Positions 21,765 to 32,123 of a DNA stretch of 64,000 nucleotides are shown here, piece by piece (the stretch's first letter is position 1; every line of letters starts with the position of its first letter). The notes beneath the pieces were generated by a model, which was not told the origin of the DNA, made no database searches, and saw only the letters and a program-made list of their open reading frames with translations. A program made the translations under genes and the position numbers. Source of the stretch: Prochlorococcus sp. AG-670-N10 (lineage in GTDB: Bacteria > Cyanobacteriota > Cyanobacteriia > PCC-6307 > Cyanobiaceae); assembly GCA_003209065.1 (NCBI GenBank), contig QCSX01000001.1, positions 61,736 to 125,735 of the forward strand, read 5' to 3'.

Positions 21765-23033
21765 ATGAAAATAACTTTACTATTTTTACTCTTGATATTT
21801 CCAGCTTTTTTTGCTGCAAGTGAACTCTCATTTTTATTAATAAGGCCAAGTAAAGTTTTAAGACTTATAGAAGAGAAAAGAGAGGGAGCATTTTCCATTT
21901 TAAAAATTCAAAAAAGATTCAGATCTTCGCTCATAGCGTCTCAATTTGGAGTAACAATTTCCCTCATAGCTATTGGTTGGTTAAGTAAAGGTTTGGCTAA
22001 TGATTTTTGGAACAAAAATGAATTTTCAAATCGAGTATATGATCTTTTATTATTTTTTTTCATAGTACTTTTAGTCACCCTTATATCTGGTCTTATTCCA
22101 AAAGCATTAGTAATTAATAATCCAGAGTCAGCTGCTTTGAGATTAACTACAATCTTTGATTCAGTTCGCAAAGGTATGCAACCTATTGTTTCTGTCATCG
22201 AATTATTTGCAAGTGCTTGTTTAAGGCTATTTAATCTAAACAACAAATGGGATTCATTAAATTCAGTGTTATCAGCAGGTGAATTAGAAACATTAATAGA
22301 AACAGATAATGTCACAGGATTAAAACCTGATGAGAAAAATATCTTAGAAGGTGTTTTTGCTTTAAAAGATACTCAAGTCAAAGAAGTAATGATTCCAAGA
22401 TCTGAAATGGTAACCTTGCCAAAAAATATTACTTTTGCTGAACTTATGAAACAAGTTGATAAAACTAGACATGCCCGATTTTTTGTAATTGGTGAATCAC
22501 TTGATGATGTTTTAGGAGTTTTAGATTTGCGTTACTTAGCAAAACCAATATCTAAGAGCGAAATGGAAGCAAATACATTACTAGAACCTTTCCTTTTACC
22601 TGTTACTAAAGTAATAGAGACATGCTCATTAGCAGAAATATTACCTCTCGTTAGAGATTACAATCCATTTTTGCTAGTTGTTGATGAACATGGCGGGACC
22701 GAGGGACTAATCACTGCAGCTGATCTTACTGGAGAGATTGTTGGAGAAGAAATGCTGAATAGCAGAATATATTCTGATATGAAAATGTTGGATAATTTCT
22801 CTAAAAAGTGGTCAATTGCTGGCAAAGCGGAAATAATAGAAATAAACAAAAAGTTAGGATGTTTTCTTCCAGAAGGAGCCGATTATCATACACTCGCAGG
22901 ATTTCTTCTTGAAAAATTTCAAATGGTTCCAAAAATTGGAGATAGTTTAGATTTTAAAAATATTAAATTTGAAATAATTTCAATGTCAGGTCCCAAAATT
23001 GATCGTGTAAAAATATTTCTACCAAAAAGTTAA
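21765..23033 (+). CDS. CNNM/HlyC-CorC family transporter (CBS domain, DUF21)
   Basis: N-terminal DUF21-type membrane domain, VKEVMIPRSEMV CBS region, FLLVVDEHGGTEGLIT, transporter-associated C-terminal domain. Confidence 0.92.
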   Translation: MKITLLFLLLIFPAFFAASELSFLLIRPSKVLRLIEEKREGAFSILKIQKRFRSSLIASQFGVTISLIAIGWLSKGLANDFWNKNEFSNRVYDLLLFFFIVLLVTLISGLIPKALVINNPESAALRLTTIFDSVRKGMQPIVSVIELFASACLRLFNLNNKWDSLNSVLSAGELETLIETDNVTGLKPDEKNILEGVFALKDTQVKEVMIPRSEMVTLPKNITFAELMKQVDKTRHARFFVIGESLDDVLGVLDLRYLAKPISKSEMEANTLLEPFLLPVTKVIETCSLAEILPLVRDYNPFLLVVDEHGGTEGLITAADLTGEIVGEEMLNSRIYSDMKMLDNFSKKWSIAGKAEIIEINKKLGCFLPEGADYHTLAGFLLEKFQMVPKIGDSLDFKNIKFEIISMSGPKIDRVKIFLPKS

Positions 23034-23084
23034 AATTGACATCTAATGAAGGATAATAGCTAAATATTACATGGACTATAAGAT

Positions 23085-24089
23085 ATGAAACCAACCTCAT
23101 CCTCAGTAAAGGTTGGAGTCATCGGAATCGGAAATATGGGCTGGCATCATGCTCGCGTGCTTAGTTTGCTAAAAGATGCTGATTTAGTTGGAGTTGCTGA
23201 TCCCAACGAAAACAGAGGTAAATTAGCAGTAGCGCAATTTCAATGCGAGTGGTTTAAAGATTATCATGATCTTATTTCTAAAGTTGATGCGATTTGTATC
23301 GCTGTTCCTACACTTCTTCATCACAAAGTAGGTCTAGATTGTCTTCAAGCAGGTGTTAATGTTCTCATTGAAAAACCAATTGCAGCTAATGAGTTAGAGG
23401 CAAAATCTTTAATAAATGCCTCTAAAATTAGTAATTGTCTTTTACAAGTTGGGCATATTGAAAGATTTAATCCTGCTTTTAGAGAATTAAACAAAATAGT
23501 TCAAAATGAAGAGATCGTTGTTTTAGAAGCAAGGAGGCACAGTCCTCATGCTGATAGAGCAAATGATGTATCAGTTGTCATGGATTTAATGATTCATGAT
23601 ATTGATCTAGTTCTTGAATTAGTTAATTCAAAAATACAGAAATTAGCCGCCGTAGGAGGAAGAAATAGCGATGGCTTAATAGATTATGTAAATGCTACTT
23701 TAGTTTTCAACAATAATATTATTGCAAGCTTGACTGCCAGCAAAATGAGTCATAAAAAAATTAGAAATTTAAGCGCACATTGCCAGAATGGTCTAGTTGA
23801 AACTGACTTCTTAAATCATTCTCTACAAATCCATAGAAAAGCTCATGAATCCTATACAGCAGAGCATGGCGAATTAGTATATAGAAATGATGGTTATGTT
23901 GAGGAAGTAAGCACAACCTCTATTGAACCTTTATATGCAGAGTTAGAACATTTTCTTAAGTGCGTACAAGGTAAAGAATCTCCAGAGGTGGATGGAGAAC
24001 AAGCCTCAAGGGCTTTAAAAATTGCAGATTTTATTGAATGTGCAGTAGAAAACTCTGGAGATGCGATTTCACTTGAAATACCTTTCTAA
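23085..24089 (+). CDS. Gfo/Idh/MocA family oxidoreductase
   Basis: KVGVIGIGNMGWHHARVL Rossmann motif; VLIEKPIAANELEA. Confidence 0.92.
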   Translation: MKPTSSSVKVGVIGIGNMGWHHARVLSLLKDADLVGVADPNENRGKLAVAQFQCEWFKDYHDLISKVDAICIAVPTLLHHKVGLDCLQAGVNVLIEKPIAANELEAKSLINASKISNCLLQVGHIERFNPAFRELNKIVQNEEIVVLEARRHSPHADRANDVSVVMDLMIHDIDLVLELVNSKIQKLAAVGGRNSDGLIDYVNATLVFNNNIIASLTASKMSHKKIRNLSAHCQNGLVETDFLNHSLQIHRKAHESYTAEHGELVYRNDGYVEEVSTTSIEPLYAELEHFLKCVQGKESPEVDGEQASRALKIADFIECAVENSGDAISLEIPF

Positions 24090-24103
24090 AAAATAATTAG
24101 TTT

Positions 24104-24244
24104 TTATTTAAATCCAACTGCAGCTTGCCAAACAAATACTAATAAAAAGAAAAATAAAGGTATTAAAGGAAGAACATCAACTGTTGGAGCGAAAGCCTTA
24201 TATGCTTCAGGCAGTTCAGCGAATGTATTTAAAAGAGTGAGCAC
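24104..24244 (-). CDS. psbK: Photosystem II reaction center protein PsbK
   Basis: My reverse translation: (V/M)[48 protein letters not shown] start; next to tgt. Absent from the ORF track. Confidence 0.95.
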   Translation of the reverse strand: MLTLLNTFAELPEAYKAFAPTVDVLPLIPLFFFLLVFVWQAAVGFK

Positions 24245-24277
24245 CTTCTTAATAAATTAATTAATTATGTTAAGACG

Positions 24278-25396
24278 TTACCACGTATGGTGAGCAATAG
24301 AGGATCTTTTCCAAGGAGCGAAATCTATTGTAAAACAATTATCTTTAATTGCAGCAGAAATTGCATTTGTAAATCGAATAAGATGAGAAATATTATGCAG
24401 ACTAATAAGAGTTAGACCTAATATTTCATCATTTCTAACTAAATGATGCAAGTAAGCACGAGAATACGATTTACAAGTTTCACATTTACAAGTTGTATCT
24501 ATTGGAGAAAAATCATTTTTAAAACGAGCATTTCTTATATTCCATCGTTCATCATTAAAAAATGCTGTCCCATGCCTTCCTAATCTTGTTGGTAAAACAC
24601 AATCAAACAGATCGAATCCATTTGCTATGGCTAATTGAATTTCTTGTAAGGATCCTATACCCATTAAGTATTTCGGTTTATCTTTAGGTAAGAATTTTGG
24701 TACGAATTTTATAACATTATGAATTTGGTCAATGGACTCTCCAACACTTACACCTCCCACTGCAATTCCAGGCAAATCAAAAGAGCTAGTAAATTTGGCA
24801 CTTATTTCTCTAAGTTTTGGGTATCTCCCTCCTTGAACAATCCCAAATAGTGCTTGATTAGATTTCTTATGAACTTCAACACATTTGTCCAACCATAAAT
24901 GAGTACGTTCTAAAGAATCTTGAATATCATTTTCACTAGCAGTATGAGGCGGACAATGATCAAAAGCCATCGCGATATCAGATCCAAGATCCATTTGAAT
25001 CTGCATTACTTTTTGTGGAGATAAAAAAACATGGCTTCCATCTCTAGGATTTTTAAATTCCACTCCTTCATCTGTAATATTGTTTAATTTAGCCAAGCTA
25101 AAAACTTGATATCCACCGGAATCAGTAAGTATAGGTTTATCCCAATTCATAAATTTATGAATTCCACCAGCTTCTTTGATAAGGTTTTCCCCAGGTTGAA
25201 GATGAAGGTGGAATGTATTAGAAAGAACCATCTCTGAACCAGTTGATTTCAACTGTTTAGATGAAATCCCTTTAACCGTTCCTAAAGTACCTACTGGCAT
25301 GAATCTAGGGGTTCTAACTTGGCCATTAGGAGTATGAAAGATCCCAGTTCTAGCTTCTGTATTAATACAAGTTGATGTAACTTCAAAATTAAACAC
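24278..25396 (-). CDS. tgt: tRNA-guanine transglycosylase
   Basis: TRTGIF-like start, [48 protein letters not shown] zinc motif. Confidence 0.97.
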   Translation of the reverse strand: MFNFEVTSTCINTEARTGIFHTPNGQVRTPRFMPVGTLGTVKGISSKQLKSTGSEMVLSNTFHLHLQPGENLIKEAGGIHKFMNWDKPILTDSGGYQVFSLAKLNNITDEGVEFKNPRDGSHVFLSPQKVMQIQMDLGSDIAMAFDHCPPHTASENDIQDSLERTHLWLDKCVEVHKKSNQALFGIVQGGRYPKLREISAKFTSSFDLPGIAVGGVSVGESIDQIHNVIKFVPKFLPKDKPKYLMGIGSLQEIQLAIANGFDLFDCVLPTRLGRHGTAFFNDERWNIRNARFKNDFSPIDTTCKCETCKSYSRAYLHHLVRNDEILGLTLISLHNISHLIRFTNAISAAIKDNCFTIDFAPWKRSSIAHHTW

Positions 25397-25484
25397 GATA
25401 ACTTATAAAAAATTTCTGATTATTTTTTATAATCTACTCTATTATTTTAGTGAAACTATCTATAGTCCCATCAAAAAATATTTC

Positions 25485-26234
25485 ATTAATAATCTTGCGG
25501 GAGCTCTAATCTTCTACACTACTTTTCCAAAGTTGCCTTTTATTCCTCCGAAATTTGAAAACATTGCTCAATTTGCCCCAATAATAGGATTTTCAATAGG
25601 GTTAGTACAAAGCTTTATTTATCTCATTTTAAGAAACAATTCTTGGTCTATTTATGCGTCTGTTCCAATCTGTTTAGCTTCAGGATATTTAATTACTGGG
25701 GGGCTTCATTTGGATGGTTTAATGGATACATTTGATGGTATTTTTGCAGGCAAAAATAAATGTTTAAAAGCCATGAAAGATAGTCAAGTTGGGTCATTTG
25801 GAGTACAGTCATTATTTTTCGTTACATTAATACAGATTGCATGTCTGTTAAAAATCCAAAGCCAAATAATTTTTATTTTACCTATATCTTTATTTTGGGG
25901 GAGATTTTCAACTTTAATTTTTATAGATAAATTTAAATATATAACTCTCGGAACAACGTCAATAAACCACAAAACTTACTGGAATGGTATAAAAAAAGAA
26001 TCTTTACTTTCTATAATTTTCATTTTTATTTTAATTATTTATTATTTAATTTCATATGAATCAGCTCAATTTTTAATTCAAAATTTATTGCTATTGCTTA
26101 TAGGATTTTTTGTAAGTTATAAAATACCAAAAATTTTAGGCAGCAGAATTGGTGGATTTAATGGAGATACATGTGGCGCATGTGTGGTGCTGGTTGAAAC
26201 ATCAATGCTATTTATACACGCAGCTCTTTTATAG
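25485..26234 (+). CDS. cobS: Adenosylcobinamide-GDP ribazoletransferase (cobalamin synthase)
   Basis: NNLAGALIFYTTFPKLP, GGLHLDGLMDTFDGIFAG, MKDSQVGSFG. The track begins at TTG 25533, but the conserved NNLAGALxFYT lies upstream in the same frame with no canonical start. 5' end uncertain. Confidence 0.9.
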   Translation: MNNLAGALIFYTTFPKLPFIPPKFENIAQFAPIIGFSIGLVQSFIYLILRNNSWSIYASVPICLASGYLITGGLHLDGLMDTFDGIFAGKNKCLKAMKDSQVGSFGVQSLFFVTLIQIACLLKIQSQIIFILPISLFWGRFSTLIFIDKFKYITLGTTSINHKTYWNGIKKESLLSIIFIFILIIYYLISYESAQFLIQNLLLLLIGFFVSYKIPKILGSRIGGFNGDTCGACVVLVETSMLFIHAALL

Positions 26235-27348
26235 GAAGTTCTAAATAAAATATGTTTTTCTTTTTAAGAGCTTTTAAATCTTCATCATTAATTCTCATAG
26301 GATTTTCTAATAAATTCAAATCTCCCCCAATTTGTTTTGCTAATTTTCGCGCTAAAAAAAGGCCTACTCCAGTACCCTCTTTTTTCTTTGAAGCTTTGCC
26401 TCTAAAACCTTTTTGAAAAATTTTCTCATTTTCATTTTTTGTTATTTTCTTACCGTCATCAAAAATACACAATCCTCTTGAGGTAACAAAGATTCCAATT
26501 TCTGCATCCTTATCAGCGTATTTAAAAGCATTCTCTAATAAATTTGCGACAATTTCAGCAATTACAACAAATTTCGGATCAATAGCTATTAAAGTCCACT
26601 CTGGCCAAAAAGGGGGTTGAGTCCAATCTCTATTTTTCAATTTTGCATTAGCCTTTCCTCTCTCCAAAATAGGAAGAAGAAGATCATGAATAGTTATTTT
26701 TTTTTCGTTATCTAAATTAGGGGGTAATAGTAATCTTTCTTCTCCTATATCTAGAAGAAGTTTGATAGGTTTATTTAATTTCTCAAAAGAATCAACATAT
26801 TGATTTATTTGATTTTGCTCTACCATCATACTTTCAACAATTTCTATAGAGTCCACATCAGATCCAAGTCTTTTAACTAATAATTTTGCGTATGTTCTTA
26901 TAGCAGCCAAAGGGTTCCTCAATTGATGAATTACAATATTCACTTGATTTTTTAAAAAATTTATTTCTTTATTATTAGTTTGCCTTTCTATTTCAATTGA
27001 TACGCATTTAGCCAAAGATATTGAGAGTGCTTTCAATCTAGAATCTAGAATTAATGGCCAATTACCATTGTTCAAATCAGTTTCAACTCGAAGAACACCC
27101 AGTAAAATATCTTTTTCTTGAAGCGGATACCATCTTCTATTCGGTGATGAAACTTTTAATATTGGGTCATCATCAATAGATACTAATAATTTATCAACTT
27201 GTGGCCATTGAGAAATCATTTCAAATGTTGCTTTAGAGCCCTCTTTGGCGGAGGCAAGGTATAGAACCAGATGAGTGACTCCCATTGAACATCCGAAGCT
27301 CTCTAGTTGTTTTAAAGTTAGATCTTCAAATTTTTGGGAAATCTTCAT
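26212..27348 (-). CDS. Two-component sensor histidine kinase (GAF-like sensor, HisKA, HATPase)
   Basis: VIHQLRNPLAAIRTYAKLL H-box, ANLLENAFKYAD N-box, GTGVGLFLARKLAKQIGG G-box. Confidence 0.92.
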   Translation of the reverse strand: MKISQKFEDLTLKQLESFGCSMGVTHLVLYLASAKEGSKATFEMISQWPQVDKLLVSIDDDPILKVSSPNRRWYPLQEKDILLGVLRVETDLNNGNWPLILDSRLKALSISLAKCVSIEIERQTNNKEINFLKNQVNIVIHQLRNPLAAIRTYAKLLVKRLGSDVDSIEIVESMMVEQNQINQYVDSFEKLNKPIKLLLDIGEERLLLPPNLDNEKKITIHDLLLPILERGKANAKLKNRDWTQPPFWPEWTLIAIDPKFVVIAEIVANLLENAFKYADKDAEIGIFVTSRGLCIFDDGKKITKNENEKIFQKGFRGKASKKKEGTGVGLFLARKLAKQIGGDLNLLENPMRINDEDLKALKKKNIFYLELPIKELRV

Positions 27349-27424
27349 GTAAAGTATTTTATTAGATAAGATTTGGAGAAAATTTGAAAAAAACTTGTAA
27401 AATCTGAAAAAAGTATTAAGATAT

Positions 27425-27603
27425 AAAGAGAGGCCTGACTTATTTCAGCCTTAAATATGAACACTTGTCCATATTTATTATGCTACATCAGAGGTTGATG
27501 GGTCCTCTATGTCATTTGATGTGAATTCAAAGTCACAAATATAAGATTAGTAAAATTAAATAAGACTAGTCTAAGTCACAAATAATTTTGGGAGTACCAA
27601 TCA
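27425..27603 (+). promoter_or_regulatory. Candidate structured leader/small RNA upstream of the DUF3155 gene
   Basis: Successive inverted repeats (AGGCcTGA..TCAGCCT; AAATATG..CATATTT; ACATCA-GAGG..CCTC..TGATGT) and a direct repeat AAGTCACAAATA at 27530 and 27573. Confidence 0.35.
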
Positions 27604-27972
27604 ATGTCAAAAAAAAGAAAGAGAATCAGTAGAAGAAGACTTGCGGGTCAAAGAGTTATGGCGCACGTACCTATTTATCATATCGAAACAGGTAAACATA
27701 AGCCAGTAACTGCTGCTAGGAGATTCATAGCAGAAAATGCATTATCTGCTCCATCAGTTTTCAATGTTAGAAGAAATGAACATACCACTGATAGATTCTT
27801 TTGGGGAGAAAAAGGATTATTTAGTGCTCAATACGCAGAAGAAAATCATTTTTTATTCCCTTCTCTTAAAGTTGTAGTTGAGGGTATTGGGGAAGAAAAA
27901 ATATTTGAAGGTTTAGAACTTACTGCAGATGATTGGGAAGAAATTGAAGAGTACGAATATGCCTTTGTTTAA
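27604..27972 (+). CDS. DUF3155-family conserved cyanobacterial protein
   Basis: KKRKRISRRRLAGQRVMAHVPIYHIETGKHKPVTAARRFI, 122 aa. Confidence 0.85.
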   Translation: MSKKRKRISRRRLAGQRVMAHVPIYHIETGKHKPVTAARRFIAENALSAPSVFNVRRNEHTTDRFFWGEKGLFSAQYAEENHFLFPSLKVVVEGIGEEKIFEGLELTADDWEEIEEYEYAFV

Positions 27973-28586
27973 AACAGTTCTTTGATTTGTAAATTAATAG
28001 AATGAATCAAGTTAGGATCGATTTGGTGATAACCATTAAATTCGTTTAATTCACAAAAATTCTGGGATACTTTTTTTATTTTTTGATAAATACTTTTAGA
28101 AGCCGATATTGGTACAACTTCATCCATAAAGCCATGACTAATTAATATTGGGGGATATTTCTTTCCAGGTGTCCAATTTGGGTGAGGGTATCCACTACAA
28201 GAAATAATCAAACCTATATCTAATTGACAGCCCATATTTATTGCCATTGCTCCGCCTTGAGAGAAACCCAACAAAATTGTTTTTTTTAGAGGAATATTAA
28301 TATTATCCAACTTTCTAAGTGATAGCGTAAGTTGATTTACTGCATAAACTGCCTCATTCCAATCAGGAGGATATAAGCCATACCATTGCCTCCCCGTATT
28401 ATTAGTGTGCAATCTTGGGGCTCGCAAAGATAATACTTCAAAATCAACCTTAGATAGTTCTATAATCTCCTTCCCTATTGGCAAAAGATCATCTGCATCA
28501 GCTCCCCAACCATGAATCAAAATGATTCTGTGCTTTGCAGTTTGAGAGCTAATCGAAACATATTCATGATTGATATCATATTTCAT
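27969..28586 (-). CDS. Phospholipase/carboxylesterase family alpha/beta hydrolase
   Basis: LIHGWGADADDLLPIG, LLGFSQGGAMAINMG, HGFMDEVVPI. Confidence 0.9.
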   Translation of the reverse strand: MKYDINHEYVSISSQTAKHRIILIHGWGADADDLLPIGKEIIELSKVDFEVLSLRAPRLHTNNTGRQWYGLYPPDWNEAVYAVNQLTLSLRKLDNINIPLKKTILLGFSQGGAMAINMGCQLDIGLIISCSGYPHPNWTPGKKYPPILISHGFMDEVVPISASKSIYQKIKKVSQNFCELNEFNGYHQIDPNLIHSINLQIKELF

Positions 28587-28619
28587 GTTTATATTCTTAA
28601 GTAATAAAGTTTTTTTGTA

Positions 28620-30173
28620 ATGTCACCATTAGCTCTAGTAAGTGTTTCAGATAAAACAAATATCATTCCATTTTGTAAGGATTTAGTTGAAAATTTTGGT
28701 TATACTATTCTATCAAGTGGTGGAACCGCCAAGTACTTAATAGATTCAAACGTTCCTGTAGTTAAAGTATCAGATTTTACTAAATCTCCAGAAATTCTAG
28801 AAGGGAGAGTTAAAACTTTACATCCAAAAATTCATGGAGGAATTCTGGCTAAAAGATCCAACGAGAAGCATCAGAAGGAAATAGAAGTAAACAAACTGGA
28901 ATTGATTGATTTGGTAGTTGTTAATTTGTATCCCTTTAAGAAAAAAGTGGAAGAGCAATGTTCTTGGGAAGAAGCAATCGAAAATATAGATATAGGGGGT
29001 CCCTCTATGATACGTTCTGCAGCTAAAAATCATGCTGATGTAGCAGTATTAGTAGATCCCAATCAATATAAAGATTATATTGAAGAGATCAAAAAAGGTC
29101 CTCTTAAAAAAGAATTCAAAACGAAGTTAGCATTTGAAGCATTTCAACATACTGCGAGTTATGACTGTTCAATATCCAATTGGATGAGTAAAGAAAAGGG
29201 ATTAATAACTTCTACTTTTATAAAGTCATTTCCACTAATAAAACAATTAAGATATGGAGAAAATCCTCATCAAAAAGCATTATGGTATGGATTAAATAAT
29301 ATTGGCTGGAACTCAGCAGAACAATTACAAGGCAAAGAATTGAGCTATAACAACTTACTTGATCTTGAATCAGCTCTTTCAACTGTAATAGAATTTGGCT
29401 ACGAAGTGCAGCCTAAATTAGAAAAAAAATCAGTCGCGGCAGTAATTTTAAAACATAACAATCCTTGTGGGGCGTCGATTAGTAATTCAGCATCTAATTC
29501 TTTTAAGAACGCATTAAAATGCGATTCAGTTAGTGCCTTTGGAGGCATAGTTGCATTTAATGCAAATGTTGATGAAGAGACTGCTCTTAATCTTAAAGAC
29601 ATTTTTTTAGAGTGTGTAGTAGCACCATCCTTTGATAAAGAAGCTTTAGAAATCTTAAAGACTAAAAAGAATTTAAGAGTTTTAAAATTACCTAAAGATT
29701 TACTGGCTAAAGGACACCAAACTTCTTCTAAGTCAATTATGGGAGGAATACTAGTGCAGGACTCTGAAAATCAGGAAAATAAAGAAGATTCTTGGATTTC
29801 AGTTACTAAAATAACTCCAAGTACTCAAGATTATTTAGATTTGAGTTTTGCCTGGAAAATTTGCAAACACGTTAAATCTAATGCCATTGTGATTGCAAAA
29901 GATCAACAAACTCTTGGCATCGGAGCTGGCCAAATGAATAGGGTTGGGGCTTCAAAAATAGCTTTACAAGCTGCTAAAAAAAATGGTTATGGAGGTGTAC
30001 TTGCAAGCGATGGTTTCTTCCCATTTGCAGATACCGTAGAACTTGCAAATGAATATGGAATTAGCTCAATTATTCAGCCAGGGGGAAGTATAAGGGATGA
30101 AGAAAGTATTGAAATGTGCAATCTAAAAGGGATTTCCATGGTATTTACAAAGAAGAGACATTTTCGACACTAA
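28620..30173 (+). CDS. purH: Bifunctional AICAR formyltransferase/IMP cyclohydrolase
   Basis: LVSVSDKTNIIPF, SSGGTAKYL, GRVKTLHPKIHGGIL, KHNNPCGAS, GIGAGQMNRV. Confidence 0.98.
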   Translation: MSPLALVSVSDKTNIIPFCKDLVENFGYTILSSGGTAKYLIDSNVPVVKVSDFTKSPEILEGRVKTLHPKIHGGILAKRSNEKHQKEIEVNKLELIDLVVVNLYPFKKKVEEQCSWEEAIENIDIGGPSMIRSAAKNHADVAVLVDPNQYKDYIEEIKKGPLKKEFKTKLAFEAFQHTASYDCSISNWMSKEKGLITSTFIKSFPLIKQLRYGENPHQKALWYGLNNIGWNSAEQLQGKELSYNNLLDLESALSTVIEFGYEVQPKLEKKSVAAVILKHNNPCGASISNSASNSFKNALKCDSVSAFGGIVAFNANVDEETALNLKDIFLECVVAPSFDKEALEILKTKKNLRVLKLPKDLLAKGHQTSSKSIMGGILVQDSENQENKEDSWISVTKITPSTQDYLDLSFAWKICKHVKSNAIVIAKDQQTLGIGAGQMNRVGASKIALQAAKKNGYGGVLASDGFFPFADTVELANEYGISSIIQPGGSIRDEESIEMCNLKGISMVFTKKRHFRH

Positions 30174-30174
30174 A

Positions 30175-30735
30175 TCAATTTGTTTTTGGATAATAAGTGA
30201 TTTTGTTTGTCTTACGAAGAAGTGCTAGTCTTCCTGGTCCTGCACATAAAAAATAAAGAGAGATAGCTCCGTATATGAAAGAGAGCTCGAAAGCATAATT
30301 ATGACCTTCAACTACGGCTAATGGGAACCCCTCTAAACCTGTATCTAAAAGGTGAAAATAAACAGCAAATGCCATCGTAGAGAAAAGTCCAAGAGAGCTA
30401 AGTCTTGCAAAAATTCCTAATGCTAAACCTATTGGGCATACCAATTGAGTAATAGCGGCTCCATAGGTCCAAAGGACAGGGTCGCCTGGTAAGAATGGGA
30501 AATACTTACCTACCACAAATTCTCCAAAGCCTTGAGGATCTTGAAGCTTTTCTAGGCCATGATGAATCATCAAAACACTAAAACCAATCCTTAAAATAAA
30601 TATAGATAATTCTCCTAAAATATTTACCTCTGAATTTGAAGAGGGATTAGCTACAACAACTTCGACCTTTTGAGGAGCCTTTGAAGCATTCATTTTGGCT
30701 GTTTGATCTTGATTAGGTTGTGTTGTGTCTTCCAT
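30175..30735 (-). CDS. DoxX family membrane protein
   Basis: ILRIGFSVLMIHHGLEKLQDPQGFGEFVVGKYFPFLPG plus TM helices. Confidence 0.88.
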   Translation of the reverse strand: MEDTTQPNQDQTAKMNASKAPQKVEVVVANPSSNSEVNILGELSIFILRIGFSVLMIHHGLEKLQDPQGFGEFVVGKYFPFLPGDPVLWTYGAAITQLVCPIGLALGIFARLSSLGLFSTMAFAVYFHLLDTGLEGFPLAVVEGHNYAFELSFIYGAISLYFLCAGPGRLALLRKTNKITYYPKTN

Positions 30736-30827
30736 ACTTCATATATTTTTGATCATTCTAGATAATAAAGTAGATCTTTAGGAAATATGTAATTAATAAA
30801 GTTAAAACAAACCCGAAATATTTATAT

Positions 30828-32024
30828 TTATTTTGTGATTATTATTAATTTTTCAATAACATCAGCAACTATCCTATCTGGAGTAGAAGCTCCAGAAGTA
30901 ATACCTACTTTAATTTCTCCCTCAGGAATAAAATTCTTTTTCAAAACCATTTCAGATTTAAGCGGTTTATGGCAAATAGAATTTTCTTCAACTGAAATTC
31001 TTTCAGGTGTATCAATATGAAAAGAAGAAATATTTTTATTTATAGCTATCTCTTGCAGGTGGGTTGTATTTGAAGAATTAAATCCACCTATGACAACAAG
31101 GATATCTAAATCATCATCAACTAATGAAAACATCGCATCTTGTCTTTCTTCAGTAGCATCACAAATTGTATTGAAAGCTAAAAAGTGACTATTTAATTTT
31201 TCTGGACCAAATTTATGAAGCATAGTTTTTTCAAAAATTTTTCCTATTTCCTCTGTTTCGCTTTTTAACATCGTTGTTTGATTAGCGACTCCGACTCTAT
31301 CTAAATCTTTATCTGGATCAAATCCATTAGAAAAAGCCTGAGCAAATTTTTTAAGAAAATGATTTCTATTGCCTCTACCAAGAATATATTCTGAGACATA
31401 ATTTGCTTCTTCAAGGTTAAGTACTACAAGATATTTATCAGCAAATGAACTGGTAGCAAGAGTTTCTTCATGCTTAAATTTACCGTGAATAATAGAAGTA
31501 AAGGTATGTTTTTTATGTTTTTCTACCGTGTGCCACACCTTTGAAACCCAAGGGCAAGTTGTATCAATAATATGACAACCTTTTTCATGAAGAAGTTTCA
31601 TTTCTTGAACTGTAGCTCCAAAGGCAGGAAGAATTACAACATCACCTTTTGAGACTGGGGAAAAATCCTTTATTTCATTTTTTGCTGAAATGAATTTAAC
31701 ATTCATTTTTCTTAAATGATCATTAACTGATGGGTTATGTATTATTTCGTTTGTTATCCAAATATTCTCGTTAGGATAATGTCTTCTAGTTTCATAGGCC
31801 ATTGCAACAGCTCTTTCAACTCCCCAACAAAAACCAAATGCCTGGGCTAATTTTATATTTAATCTCCCTTTTTTATATGTAAAACGATTATTTCTAATAG
31901 TGTTAATTAAATCACTTTGGTAAGCCTCTTCTAAAGCTTGGGCTCTTTTAGTAGGAGAATCAAAACCCCTCCGGTTATATCTGTTCGAATGATGAAGAGA
32001 TCTTCTAAATTCTTGAGTATCCAT
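30828..32024 (-). CDS. ispH: 4-hydroxy-3-methylbut-2-enyl diphosphate reductase
   Basis: [53 protein letters not shown]. Confidence 0.97.
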   Translation of the reverse strand: MDTQEFRRSLHHSNRYNRRGFDSPTKRAQALEEAYQSDLINTIRNNRFTYKKGRLNIKLAQAFGFCWGVERAVAMAYETRRHYPNENIWITNEIIHNPSVNDHLRKMNVKFISAKNEIKDFSPVSKGDVVILPAFGATVQEMKLLHEKGCHIIDTTCPWVSKVWHTVEKHKKHTFTSIIHGKFKHEETLATSSFADKYLVVLNLEEANYVSEYILGRGNRNHFLKKFAQAFSNGFDPDKDLDRVGVANQTTMLKSETEEIGKIFEKTMLHKFGPEKLNSHFLAFNTICDATEERQDAMFSLVDDDLDILVVIGGFNSSNTTHLQEIAINKNISSFHIDTPERISVEENSICHKPLKSEMVLKKNFIPEGEIKVGITSGASTPDRIVADVIEKLIIITK

Positions 32025-32061
32025 ATTTTTGATATTACAACATTTTTAATAATTTTTTGCA

Positions 32062-32100
32062 AAAAATAAAAAAAAAGAAACCTGACAAAAGTCAAGTTTC
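32062..32100 (-). terminator. Intrinsic terminator for amt1
   Basis: Minus-strand GAAACttGAC-TTTT-GTCagGTTTC hairpin followed by a T-rich tract, just after the amt1 stop. Confidence 0.75.
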
Positions 32101-32123
32101 TAAATTTATATCTAAGTTTTTGA

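Noticed and set aside
21941-22315. 124-aa minus-strand ORF within the CNNM gene
   Set aside because: Antisense to a strong conserved CDS; no recognisable domain.
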